Of a stretch of 64,000 nucleotides of DNA, positions 33,062 through 45,265 are shown piece by piece. This stretch comes from Whalleya microplaca (taxonomy: Eukaryota; Ascomycota; Sordariomycetes; Xylariales; Xylariaceae). Position 1 is the stretch's first letter. Each line of letters opens with the position of its first letter. The DNA lies in assembly GCA_022497155.1 (NCBI GenBank), contig MU385729.1, forward strand, positions 248,001-312,000. The letters run 5' to 3'. The position numbers and the translations under genes were made by a program. A model generated the notes under the pieces. That model was given only the letters and a program-made list of their open reading frames with translations. It made no database searches and was not told the origin of the DNA.

Positions 33062-36000
33062 GGTAACTTCTCAAAACAGATTCAATTTTCGGGCTTTCAG
33101 CTGTATGCGGTCTGGTACCTATCACTGAAACTTCAAGGATGCCGTCCGCACTGACGTGGGTCCTTCACAGATCTAATTTCCGTCACAAAATGAGATAACG
33201 TTTTCGTTGCCCAGGAGAGATCGCCTCAGATGCAGTAAAATCACAAAAAACACTTGGATAATTAAAGAGTGGACCACTGCTTAGATAACTATACAGTATT
33301 TTATACAGTATTTCTACCGTAAAGCACAGTATATTGATCGGTATAACTTCGGGACATCATTGACAAGCTACACAGCAGGACCTACCTAAGATCATAGAGG
33401 TTGAAGGTATGGAGAGACCAACTCCCGTATCTACTTGCCAATGGAACCTGTAAGACTCAACATTACATGAGCAAGAGACGTTTGGAGCTTCACATTAAGT
33501 AATCCCTCATGATACCAGCCCAAATCTGATTTACCTTCTGCTGTAACCTCAGCCTCGAGATTTACAGCTCGCAACATGCTACTTGTTTCGAGCAAGGTTC
33601 TATAGGAACCGCACTGCATATCGTATGGACGCATGTACGGAGTATTAACGAGGATTGGCAACCACAAGCAGATCGGAATGAGGTCCAAGCAGGATTCGAA
33701 TCGACTTCGAAATGAGGCCAACTTGATCAGCTCCCCACACGTACGTATAGTACATCGTAGTATGGGTGGTGCAAGCGTCGTCTTTTATTAAGTGGAAACC
33801 TCAGCTAGCAAGACATCGTCACCAGCGCCAGGCACAAGATCAGCCCTAAACTTCATAGAATGTGCAACTGAGTCGTACACGCCCTGACGCCATAAAGATT
33901 ACCGGACCACATATCCCGTGGACCTGGATCGGTGTGGTTGGGTACCATGGGAAATTTGCCCTTCTCTTGTTGGTGTCTTGCATATGTGCTACCCCCTCGA
34001 GCTTTCGGGAGCGAGGCGCGTGGCATGACGCGAAAATTAGGTGCTTGGGGAAGCGCGCCATGTGATTCGAGATCGGTTTTCTTTTTTTAACTTGCGTAGA
34101 TTCCATATCGCGCCGTGCAAACGCGCATCAATTAAACGCGTCGATCTGCATGTTGATTGGCTGGTTTACCCTTCTACTCATACGATCCGATCAACGAATG
34201 GATTCTTCAGCCAGCCAACTGTCCTACCAACGCTTCCCTTGTTGGCAGTTGAGAGGCTTGGGATCTTCCTTACCAAATGCTGACAGACGCGCTTGAAGCG
34301 CAGCAAATTTTTTTGCAATGTCTCTCTGCAAGCATGCGCCTATGGATCCCATCAGGCTACACCCTGGTGCAGCACGCAGCAGCTACTGATGCGACCACCG
34401 CCTCGACCACATCTCCGCTCAACTCAGCCAAGTCACGAACAGGATCCCTGGGAATCTGTTGCCTTGAATTAGAGGTTATTTATCATTAGACTGCCGGACC
34501 TAATATGTACGGCATTGCGTGTAGGAGGTAAAACTGGTGTCATTGAATAGCCGAGTTCAATCGCCGGGCGTGCGGCATCACGAGAGACTTGTCACACATT
34601 GCTTGCTGATATGCCTCTGAAAATCTTTTTAGACAAGATCTGCTTGTGTGGGGGGTTACACGATGAGGGTGATCAAACGTCATTCCAGTGCAATGGATTC
34701 AATATGCAACTGTAAGCCAATTCTTGAGCATCTAAAGGGGCTTTAACCCATAAAGTACCTTACGCTTCTGTCACAAGAGTCGACCATGATTTATAAATCG
34801 AACGATGTCACAGCTTTGAAAGAACTGTATGCACTATAGTCGTCTAACCGAATATTTGGACTAATCATCTTTTCCAACGCAAAACAATAGATAGGTAAGT
34901 AGCTTATTAAACAGTCCTATATCTGGGCATATCTATGGCCCTGCACCGGGACGAAGGGTCTAATACGGTGTTTGCCCCATTGGGGAAGAGCAAGTTTCGA
35001 CTTTACCTTATGGAATGCCTCGCATATGATATGATTCTCCTGACCGGGAGACGCCAAAGTCTCGCCTAGAACCGTCAAAGACTTTTTATATTAACTAGCC
35101 CCCAACATGCCGTCTCTAGTCGAGCTGCTAGTAGGCTCCACGTAGAAGGTGGTCGTATTCGGCCGCCAGTGAACCCTTCGTGCTATGACGATTGTGCCTT
35201 ACGGCAGATCGTAAACTCGGCGGGGTTTTGAAATAACATACCGGACATGAGGTGCGGGTTTTTCCTTATTCTACATGGTAAGCCCTAGTCCTAGAGTCGA
35301 GTCTTAATCTAAGATTCCATGAGGGCCAACTCATAATAAAGAACATATTTTATAGTCTGCATAGTAAGTCAGTAAACTATGTTGTGAACCATTTGGATGC
35401 AAGTCTTGTTGAATAGGTACTCGGGTTGGTGCTGATACCGACAGACTGGAGCGCTTGTTCTCGAGTTGTGGAGCTTCAAAGAGAAGTAGGTCTTACTTGA
35501 TGTGCAGGCCGTCCATTGAGCTGATTGGCTCCGAAGTTTTCTTAGTTGCTTCTCTGATCGACTTTATCCTCTATATGTACGAGTAGTTTATATATCTGGT
35601 CTCACTAGCGGCTAGGTGCCCCATTTCCTTGAAGTAAACATTGAAGAGTGCCATTGTTGCCGGCGGCGTTGCAACCCGAATCGATACTGGTGCTACGTAA
35701 TCCTGGTTCGGCAACCCCGTGGAGGGCATAACAGCGGCTCTGCTCTGCTATGTTATACCCGTTGGTATGAAGTAGCGCGCGAGGTATCCGGACGAGCAAG
35801 GAAGATAGAAGCTGAGGCGGGGAGTCTGGGCCCTCGGAACACACTAATAAAGCTCTTTTCTCGAGCCACATCAGCTCATATCTCCACGGAACACCTTCAT
35901 TGATCAATTCCTTATAGCTGTTTACGCACTACAGTGAGGGGCCAGAGGGGTCAAATGCAAGTTGCAAGGCTAATAGATTTAGAACGATGTCTCCACATCT

Positions 36001-39000
36001 CCAGCTCTACGCGATGTGAAACTGTTCGTCTGGCTAGCCTAGACTGTGGGCAAGAGATCTGGTTGAGATCTCATCGAGCCAGTGGCTGGCTTGTAATCCT
36101 TCATTGCGTCTCGGCTAGGAAAAGAGGCGAGGTACGACATATGGAAATATTTCGTGCCGCTTAACCGCCAAATGTTTGCACTTTAATGGTGTCGCTGATG
36201 AAATGGGATTCCACTCTAAATGAGAGCTGCAAATTGTATGGCTGCTATTCCGGGACAAATAGGCTGGTGACAGGAATGACTTCAGAATTAAGGTGTCTGT
36301 CCCGTACATTCGCAATAAAAGCCGTCGGGCCGTCGCAGAACGGCAAGGCGCCTCATCCATGACAATCAAGAAAGACAAGCAGGATGGCTCCCGATTGATG
36401 ACAATGGACAATGGATTTTGCAATCTTTGGTTGTGCCGCAATCTATGTACATGTATATGGTATGCACAAGCCCATGTCGATCAACCTGATGTCTCGTCAT
36501 CCGGTTGTCATACGGAGTAGAAAAATGTTCCTAGTGTTGGCTCTAAACATGTTTCTTATGAGTTGTGGATAAGGACAAAGCTCCTGTGAGCTTAAATCCG
36601 TTGATAGAAACACCACTTAAGTAATAAGGCTTATGGGAGGAGACTATAGAAGTGCAAATATGACGAGCTATATGTGCAAGGAGTGGTGAGATATTATACG
36701 AGAAGCACATACAGCCAGTTGCCTGGTTGCCCGCTGATTACTGCGAATTGTTTTTGCAGAAAAGTTACGTAGGGTATGCAGAGGTTCATCCTCTGTACGA
36801 GGTTGCACGACCTTCTTGTTTCCCAGGAACACAGATTTTCCAACTCATCAGGGTGTGCACGATTCGTGATGAAATATACATTAAACAGACGACCGTCAGT
36901 CATTGGCTGGCACGATACTGAAATACGGGACGGACGCCCTACGAGGTACAGACATAGACAGCTGAAGCACCAAACACCTGTACACAGGCATGTACAGCAT
37001 TGGTAACAAGCAGCACACTACAGGGCTAAGCGACTAATCAGCACCAATAAGGTAGTGAGAGGCCTGCGCTTCTCAGACGACCCTGGAACACCTCTATCTC
37101 AATAGCTGCCGGGCTTTTACAGTGACGCTTATTAGAGACCTTGACTCGACTCGAATTAGTTGCTGTCAGCACAAGAGATCCCGCAAGTGGTGTGAGATAT
37201 GATGTGAAGCATGTGTTCTCCCCAGTCTTGGCTCTTTCATTGCACAATACTTAGAGCTGAGCGCCATGCCGGAGCCTTGCTCATTCCCATGAGAAAAAAA
37301 CATTCCAGCCGATGTTGGAAAGATATCTGAGGCTAGGGATCTTAGAAATTCTGACCTTACTTGAACCAACAAAAGCCGTCCCAATCTACGAATCAAGGGA
37401 TATGATGGTATTCTCCTCTGAGCCACCTGTGCCACCAATCTATTGGTATCTGAGCTGCAAGTTCGTGTATCTTGAGCATGTTTCTCAAGAATTGCTTATG
37501 AGAAAACAGGATATCGACATAGACTCGCAGTAGTCCGCAAGACTAGCAGACATAATAGATACTCAGCAACGCCATGGTAGGACTTATACGACAAACGAGA
37601 AGGAAGCTGAGAATGCATATCAACCAACCACGATCCTCCTAATGTTGCTTTCCTTCCCTTTTGCAAACGGACGGATATCATCGTACATGTATTCTGTCAG
37701 TTGCATTCGCTAGGTATTCCTTACGATCCCCCTAAATGCCGCCTGATAGGATCGCATAAGAAGCTGACAGCTACCTACATACATGGACCTCTTACTGTGT
37801 TGAGCTCTTGGTTTCGGGGATCTGGAGACTCCCGATGCCTGAGGTCGATTCAGGGGCACCCTAGGCATTATATGCAATACTTGGTGTCGTGCGCTGCAAG
37901 TTTCGTCGTTCAGGACCTTGGAAGTTGGCCATGGACCAATGAAAGACTATGTAAGGTCTCAGGGCGAAATGGCGCTAACTCGGCATCGATCCATCCAGCA
38001 GCAGAGAACAATGTGCAGTGCAATGCAGTGCAATCAAATTTTCCCTAATAAAAACAAAAATAAGCTATTTGACTAATAAGGTTACAAGGCATGGGAAAGT
38101 CATGTGGATATTTATTATAACTACTATATGTAGGTATATACTGCGTACATAGGTAAAGTCTATAGCAGCACATCGCAATGCGAAGCAAATCAATATCAGT
38201 ATTAAAGGCCAGATTCACTTGTCTGTTGAGTTGAAATTGTTAATAACTGATCGTGGCAATATCACTACGAAAACTGTATCTGAAGCCGCCAGGAAAGAAA
38301 GTAAGACAGCGCGGGAGGAAGTCAACATTAAACTAAAGAGCCCTGCATAATGTCTCGTCTTTATATAAATTGAAAGAAGACTATTTTCTAACCTTAACTA
38401 CATTCTAGTCAACTCGGAATAAAACAATGCTATACATACCTGATCCAGTCTGCCAGTGTCGTAATGCAATTCCTTGAATATCTATTATGTATGTACGTAC
38501 GGCCTTCGTAGTACACAATGTTTTTATTTCTCTTATTCAAGTCACCTATGTTGCACTAGCTCCCCGCTCTCTTATTACAGGACAATTATTACAGGCCTCA
38601 CCCTCGGCCACGGTCTCCTTGTCGGCCTATCTTACTCCCAGTGGCGTATTCTATGGGGACCTTACCATACCGTACCTAACATAGTGCGTGTTCCTTCAAA
38701 ACGGCACCAACATTTCAATGCTACCGCGCCTGGTACATCCACCGGTATCTGTCGTTGCGGAGGCTCTAGCGTTAATCTTAGATCGGCGAATGTATTTACA
38801 CCTCGTGCCGCATGTAGTATCCAGCTCCGTAAACATCCATCCTGGCCGCCTTTTTCAAGATCCAGTCCTGCTGCTCACCAATCTTTTGTGTTTATTTTCT
38901 CCCGTAAGATTCAGGTCTACGCAGGTAACCCAGTAATAGTCATGCTATGCTGTATGGTCCTCCCATTGATTGCAGCCGTTCCCTTCTAATTGAAAGACTT

Positions 39001-39518
39001 TGACTTTCCCTTCTTTTCTTGCAGTTCTTGTTGGCGTTCTCTGCTTCCACAGTAGACTCTGTCGAGCAGCAGTAGCAGCAGCAGCAGTAGCAACATCAAC
39101 AGGAACGGCATCCTCACTTCCTCAGACCTTTATGACGGAGCCTCCCCGGAAAGATCTCAACCTCGAGTCTCAAGAAGGTCAGGTCTTGGTTTTTCCAAAG
39201 CCAATTGCCCTCTATTAGTTGTGTACACGGCTGGTAGGAGAGCATCGAGCTTGTGTCATCCCATTCGTCCATCCCACATTGCAGACAGACAGAAAGACAA
39301 CTTCACGCCAGGCCACCCGATCTACGACCGCGGACCAACTTCCTGCAGTACACATTGATAAGATGCAGATTTATTCGCATTCCTGAACCCCCCGAACTCG
39401 AAATTGCAATGTCTCGATGAACAATGGTCATGAGAACGTCACAGGGACTTGCATTTACTTCCTTACGCCTCTCGACAGAAGGCCCTCATCTGTTCTCTCC
39501 TAACACCCGGCTTCCAAG
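33062..39518. other. Gene-poor region of 6.5 kb
   Basis: I find no supportable gene. The DNA is AT-rich with frequent stops in all frames. Open frames of 60-170 codons are unrelated to any family I recognise and often overlap on opposite strands. The last kilobase (about 38.5-39.5 kb), with pyrimidine tracts and GCAGCAGCA triplets near 39070, is probably promoter and leader of the next gene. The rest could be a decayed, mutated insertion, but I see no recognisable element ends. Confidence 0.5.
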
Positions 39519-42500
39519 ATGCAGACCGTTCCCAGTGTAAGTGAGGTCCCAAACGCGTTGCTCCCCATTCATCAGTCCACCCACCGTAGCTGGGTATAGC
39601 TGGGTATACACCCACCTGCCTAAGATAATTGTCTTAAAAATCTATTTTGTTTTTCACATCGTCTTTTTTTTGCTCGCGTGATCAGCTCAATTTAATTTAA
39701 TTTCTATTTCGATCTTAAATTCTGTCAATTCCTCTCTTTTCCTGCCAGCCTTACATCGTCAATGAATGAAGAGTGGTCCCGTGTGCAATTGCGACTTTTG
39801 CTAACTTAAGGCAGCTCATTGGAGCCGGTACTGCGGTCGCCGCGGCGGCAACGGGTCTAGTCTTCGGCCAACCAACTGATGGGCAGTTTACTCCACGATC
39901 AACGTCCAGCAGGAGGAAGCCGATACCTGAGGGGGATTTCTTGAACGTATTTCCTACCTCGACCTCGAGACCTGGAACGACTGGTTCTGCCGCGCCTCCA
40001 CCCTCGGATGACGAGTTCGTGCACAACCAAAATCAACATTTTCCTGCATCTAATGCGACAACCCAACCGCGAATTCCTCGACGTTCCTCGCACAACCAGA
40101 TCACCCCGCCGAAATCTTTGAGCGCGCGACACTCGTTCGCTAGACAAGGCGACTACACATCTACAGGCCCCATTCCTGAAGACCCGCGGGACTCTTTCTC
40201 CTCGAATAGGTCCTGGATACGGAGGCTATCAATCCGCCCACGGTCCCAGCACGAGAGTGTGAGATCAAGCGTTGGCCCCGACTCGCCCTCTATCACATTT
40301 TCTCATGGTTCAGCGGCACCAATTCTGTCACCCACAGGATACACACCGGCCCCGCTGCCTCCTAATAAATTAGTCAAACGCGCATCGGCTGGTAATGGGG
40401 GTAATACGGGTCCTCTAGCTCGGCGAGGATCGAAACCACAGATATCACTGCGACGACCAGCGACAAGCCATCAGAGGTCTCTCACACTACATCAACAACT
40501 CAACGCCGAGTCACTCCCGCCACCACCAAAATTCTCACTCGACCCGCACACTCGGCCCAGGGCCCAAACATTGGACCACCCGCCGGAGCCAATCTCGGGC
40601 GTCACTGGCGAATCGTCGACTTGGAAGTCATTTTGGCACGCCCGCATATCCTCAAGTGTAGCGAAGGCTTCCACATTGAGGAACAGCGACAGTACCGTCC
40701 AATCCACGGCAAAGCGGATTTGTGTGGAACAACAAGGTCTTCGACGAGTTTATTTAGTGACTTATAACTTTCTCAGAATGGATTCTTCACAGACGTCAGA
40801 TGACGTTGCCTCTAAGTCGGAGAATCGCACGGACACCGAGAACAGCCCGCAAGCTTCGGAGAAATCTGGTGTTTCCCCCAAGACTACGCCTTCCAAGCAG
40901 CCCCGGCGTTCTATGTCTATGCATTTCAGCTCGCCTTCAAATTGGATCCCGAAAACTGGGAGTCTCCGGCGCCGTAAGCGGGGCGTTGATGCTACAGGTG
41001 GAAACAAGAGGCATGTGTCTGCACCTGTTAAAGGAGATGCCAACTCGACTGGAGTTGATGATAAGACTGATGCTGCGGTGGCTTGTGATGACACGGAAGC
41101 GAACCATGCCGAGTCAGAACTGGCCGCTATATTCCGGCCTGCGAATCGTAAGCGAAATACTTCGTCGCCACTTCCACCTCTATCTCGGCTTTCTAGCTTT
41201 CACCTGGACTTGAAACGGACTGGCTCGTCGTCCTCGGGCGCCAATGGTCGGCTTGACGAACCAATAGCCATTTCCCCGACGGCCCCGAGAGCAGCTTCGA
41301 ATGGATCGCACACTCGGACACTTGAACGTGCTTCGACGGTTGCCAGCTCTGAATATCACCGCGGGTTCACTTCTGGCGACGAGGAAGATACGGACTTCAA
41401 AACTGACACCCCATTTGATTCTCTACGTACCGTGGCATCAGGGCGCAGGAGGACTCTCGACAGCCCCTTAGAGTCGATGTTCGACGAATCGCCGCCCAGT
41501 ACGGCTGGCAACACGAGCAAACCGAAACGATTATCAATTCAGGAGATATTGGGCCCATCCTTTGATGGTGGGAACAAGATCATGGAAGAGGATGAAAATT
41601 TGCCCACGCCTGTACGAGCAACGTATGAGGAAGCTGAAGCGCGATTCTGCGCAGCAAATTTTGATGATGAAGAGGACTTCCAATATCGCTCATCTTCGCC
41701 CAACTTCATCCTGAATAGGGACTACGGCCGGCTTTCGTTCGATGACGATGATGATCTCGATTGGGCTCGAGAAGATGACAACGAGATCTACAATCACCTG
41801 TCTCCACCAAGCTCAATGAATTCACGACGAGGCAGTCCAAATCTTCGAATGGCCCTAGCTCACATTAGTGGCAACAGGAAATCCAACGCACGCTCGGATT
41901 CTGCTAGTGAACGACCTCGGAGCACTGTGTTTGATTGGGCAGAGCCTTCCCTCGATAAGTACGATGGCGACGGTCATTTACCGCGACCCAAGACGGTACA
42001 CGGTAAACAGGAACTTGACATCAGGGGCGGCCGTTCAGCGCGTCGTAAGGGTCCCGCACCCGCCCATGTGAGAAGTCAGAGCGTCCCCGTTGTACCGGAT
42101 CAAATGGAGATTGCTCAATCAACAACGAAGTTTGGAACGTGGGGAATGGGCCAGAAAAACGTGAGCGAAGACTGGGACGATGATTTCGAATTCGACGAAG
42201 ATATTGGACCCATTTCTGGGAAGAAGGAAGACACTCGATTCTCTATGATCGTCCCTGCGTCAATTCAGGCCACTCAACCTACGGTCAAAGCCCACTCTGG
42301 GCAGATTCGAGAGTTGTCACTTCTGGTCAATGATCTCAAGCGTCTCTGCCGCTTAGGACGCGAGATGGAGATGCTTAGTGGGTCGTCTGCAAAGCTCTGG
42401 CGAGAAGCCGAGGGTATCATCGCCCTAGCTTCTCCAGATGAGGATACGGATGATAAATCAGATCCTCAACCCCATCCCATTGAGATGGACCCAAATGCTG

Positions 42501-43129
42501 TTGAGGCTCAGTTTCTCGACCAAGGATTTGACGGGGCTTCTCTGGGCAACCTCGAGTCCTCTAGAGTTACTGAGAGCCAGCGAACTGCAGTTGTCCGTGA
42601 TCGCCCTGCCGGCCGACGCCGATCTGTCTTCTCTCCAGAAGACGACATCTTCGGCACTTGGGACCAAGCCGATGAGGAATCTATATCTGAACGGCCAAGG
42701 ACTCCAGACAACCAGATTAGCAGCCAAGAATTCATGCCGACTAGTGTCGCTAGATCAGTCATGGAAGCTATGCAATTGCAGCACTCGAGGTCAAATATTA
42801 CTCGTGAAGATGAGCCAACTACCGGGAAACTCAATTTTGACACGAATAGTTTGAAAGAGCTGGTCAAAAGAGCGAGTGATTTAAGGGACGGCCTATCGGA
42901 CATTGTCCGCAAGGCAGATCACATCACATCGAGTCCGGTCCGAACGCCAAAACATACAAGGGCGGATGGCAGTCCTGCTTTTACCCGCGTCTTTGATGAT
43001 CCTTCATCCAGTCCTACCAGACGAATTGCCCATAGTCATAGCAACAACTCCATCCTTAGTGGCGGCTCTGTGGGAGCTTCGCCCTCCAATGGAATTAGCC
43101 AGCGTATGCAGATGATGACTGTCAGCTGA
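39519..43129 (+). CDS. Large low-complexity protein, possibly cytokinesis/septation-related
   Basis: The proposed exons 39519..39536 (MQTVPS, then GTAAGT) and 39815..43129 give 1110 residues. The 278-nt intron ends in CTAACTTAAGGCAG, a good branch site and acceptor. The long frame has no ATG before about 40778, so a short 5' exon is needed to use the coding-like region SNRSWIRRLSIRPRSQ. The protein is Ser/Pro/Arg-rich and acidic. Conserved-looking islands are YEEAEARFCAANFDDEEDFQ, then FGTWGMGQKNVSEDWDDDFE and a helical stretch GQIRELSLLVNDLKRLCRLG. The WDDDFE-type acidic motif recalls septation-network scaffolds and GAPs (Byr4/Bfa1, Nud1/Cdc11), but no leucine-rich repeats or firm match are visible, so I leave function open. 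There are no membrane segments. If the microexon is wrong, translation could start at Met ~40778. Confidence 0.7.
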
Positions 43130-45265
43130 GATGCGCCCAGCTATGATCCATACCAACACACACCATCATTGTCTATTATCCGCTCCATGCTTGCGTTCCC
43201 GCGAAAATCAGTTGCGATGGGAGTTATGTATATGTAAAGACATTTGTTTGATTTGCATAGCGCAGGTTCAGTTTCCTTTCTCTTTTTAATTCCGGCACGC
43301 ATACGAAGGCACCATACACTTCTGTCTAATTATGTCAAGAAGACACCATGGGACGATATGGGCATCCATCCGTCCCATCTGACCCTGAGAGGTTACCGAC
43401 ATCAGGATAATCTTGATTCGGTATTTATTCATATTGACTTTAGCAAGACCTGGATATAAGGCGACACCGGTCACTTGCAAAGTCACGAGTATGGCCAACG
43501 TCTTCGGCTTCGGCTTGGAACGTCTTGACATCTGAAGTTTTACTTCGCCATCCTCCGTGGAAGACGATGCATACAAAGCTCTAGAGTCGCGGAATATTAC
43601 GACTACGAATGACGACTTTTTCATGTCCCATACAGGCGCGCGATGACTCCATGACATGACCACTTGAGGAGCACCCATTCGATCGCGGAGCCTGATTTTT
43701 CTCATAGAATGAGGGTTATAATGAAAGACATACCCAGGTCGCAGCAATAAAAGTTTCTGTGGGGTTTTATAGAGGGCTTTTGCACCATGTCATGACATGC
43801 ACGGTCCCGATGGCTCATTTGGTTTTTTACCCAGGGCATCATCATCACAGGTCAATGGAAAAGGCAACAAGAAGACTACTTACTACTCTTGATGACATAA
43901 ATGTTTTCCGATTGTCCCAATTGGATGTCACGACATTGTTCACGGGTCTCAACGCAACGCGTACTGTGTGAAGCAGCAGCAGCAGCACGTATGCTACATG
44001 AGTTCAGACAATGTTGATATAGTTTTTCCTTTTCCTCTGTGGTATTTTCTTTTTCCTAAAAGGCATGGTACGGCGAGACAGAAGGCAAACGGGGTTTAGG
44101 GACTGCATTGTACAGGTAGACAGGTCGGCTTAGGTTAAGGCAGGCTCGCTAGCTACTTAGGTATAAAAAAAAAGAATAAAAATGTCCCAAGCGGCCAGTC
44201 GATTGGACTGTGTCGAAATAAATGCTTCAAGGCCCAGTCTGTTTGGTGATATTCGAGACAGTATTGTGGCAGTAGTATCAGATGCAACCTTCACGACATT
44301 GTTGCCCAGAAATTAGGTTAAGATATGGTACCTAGAGCTCTAGACGGGTAGCCACATTATACTGAAATTTGGCTACGGTATTCTAATGAGCATACATACT
44401 AATCCGTAAGTAATTACATATTTAGATAATTGTCATATGAGAGACAGACGGTACGTAGAAAAATGAAATGAACATTGCGTATAGACGGAACCAAACATCT
44501 CTTAAACATGGTCCAGTCCTATTCCACCACTACAGCATATGTACATACATACAGAATACAGCCAGTAAAAGTTTCCTTATTTGTTGACGATGCCTTATCT
44601 ATCTGTGTGTGTATTGGGTGCGCCTTCACATTTCCTCCGGATGGCTTGATGGACCTCACTTGGGTTAGGTTGTTCATGGCAGCTGCAGGTACATATATGC
44701 GTACATGGACAGATAGGGAACGGCATAATTGTAATGGTTGCCAAGGTATTGCTACCTGATGCATAGAGAAGTAATAAAGAGCCCTGGAGGTGTAGGTATT
44801 CCGTAGTAGCACGTGCACACCTAATCAGTACCTGCTACCTAACCTAATCAGATTGCCAACATCAACAAATTGGAGTGGCAGAAGTGACAGGTTGAGGTGA
44901 CAAGTTGCAGTGACAGTTGACAACATTGAAGTACCCTTGTATCGAATTGCCGGGCGGTCTATGCACAGGCCAGGAAAAGAGGGGACTGCCACGGAAACCC
45001 CTGTCAACAACTGGAGCTGGCCTTTCCTATTTGGACCCCCCCAAGCAAAAAAGCTGCCATCAACTTTCTTCTCCCAAAACATCACACCAGGCACACACAC
45101 ACACAGAGACTCTCTCTTCTCCCTCTCTCTTCTTCCGCACACCGCTCCTCTTTCTTTTATTACCTCTGCTTCTTCCGCTACACAGCTTTCGAGACCGACA
45201 TCTTTCACTCGCCAGCTTTCTCTCGTCCCGTGTTTGATACAATCCATCACTTACCAACCGCCAAA
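43130..45265. other. Intergenic, upstream of beta-tubulin
   Basis: No gene is supportable. It contains an A run near 44167. The last 160 bases hold a CA repeat and a pyrimidine-rich leader of the beta-tubulin gene. Confidence 0.6.
45111..45176 (+). promoter_or_regulatory. Pyrimidine-rich leader/core promoter tract of beta-tubulin
   Basis: A CT-rich run (TCTCTCTTCTCCCTCTCTC and onward) follows a CA repeat at 45090-45105 and ends about 90 bases before the start codon. Such CT tracts mark transcription-start regions of strongly expressed fungal genes. Confidence 0.45.

Noticed and set aside
33680..33710. GATTCGAATC block resembling a tRNA T loop
   Set aside because: It is a small palindrome with no A box or acceptor stem nearby.
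38474..38989. Open frame of about 171 codons on the plus strand
   Set aside because: Composition does not look coding, no family match, and it lies in the likely promoter of the 1110-residue protein gene.
39519..43129. Firm naming as Byr4/Bfa1 or Nud1/Cdc11
   Set aside because: Only an acidic Trp motif is shared by eye. No leucine-rich repeats and no N-terminal family block are seen.
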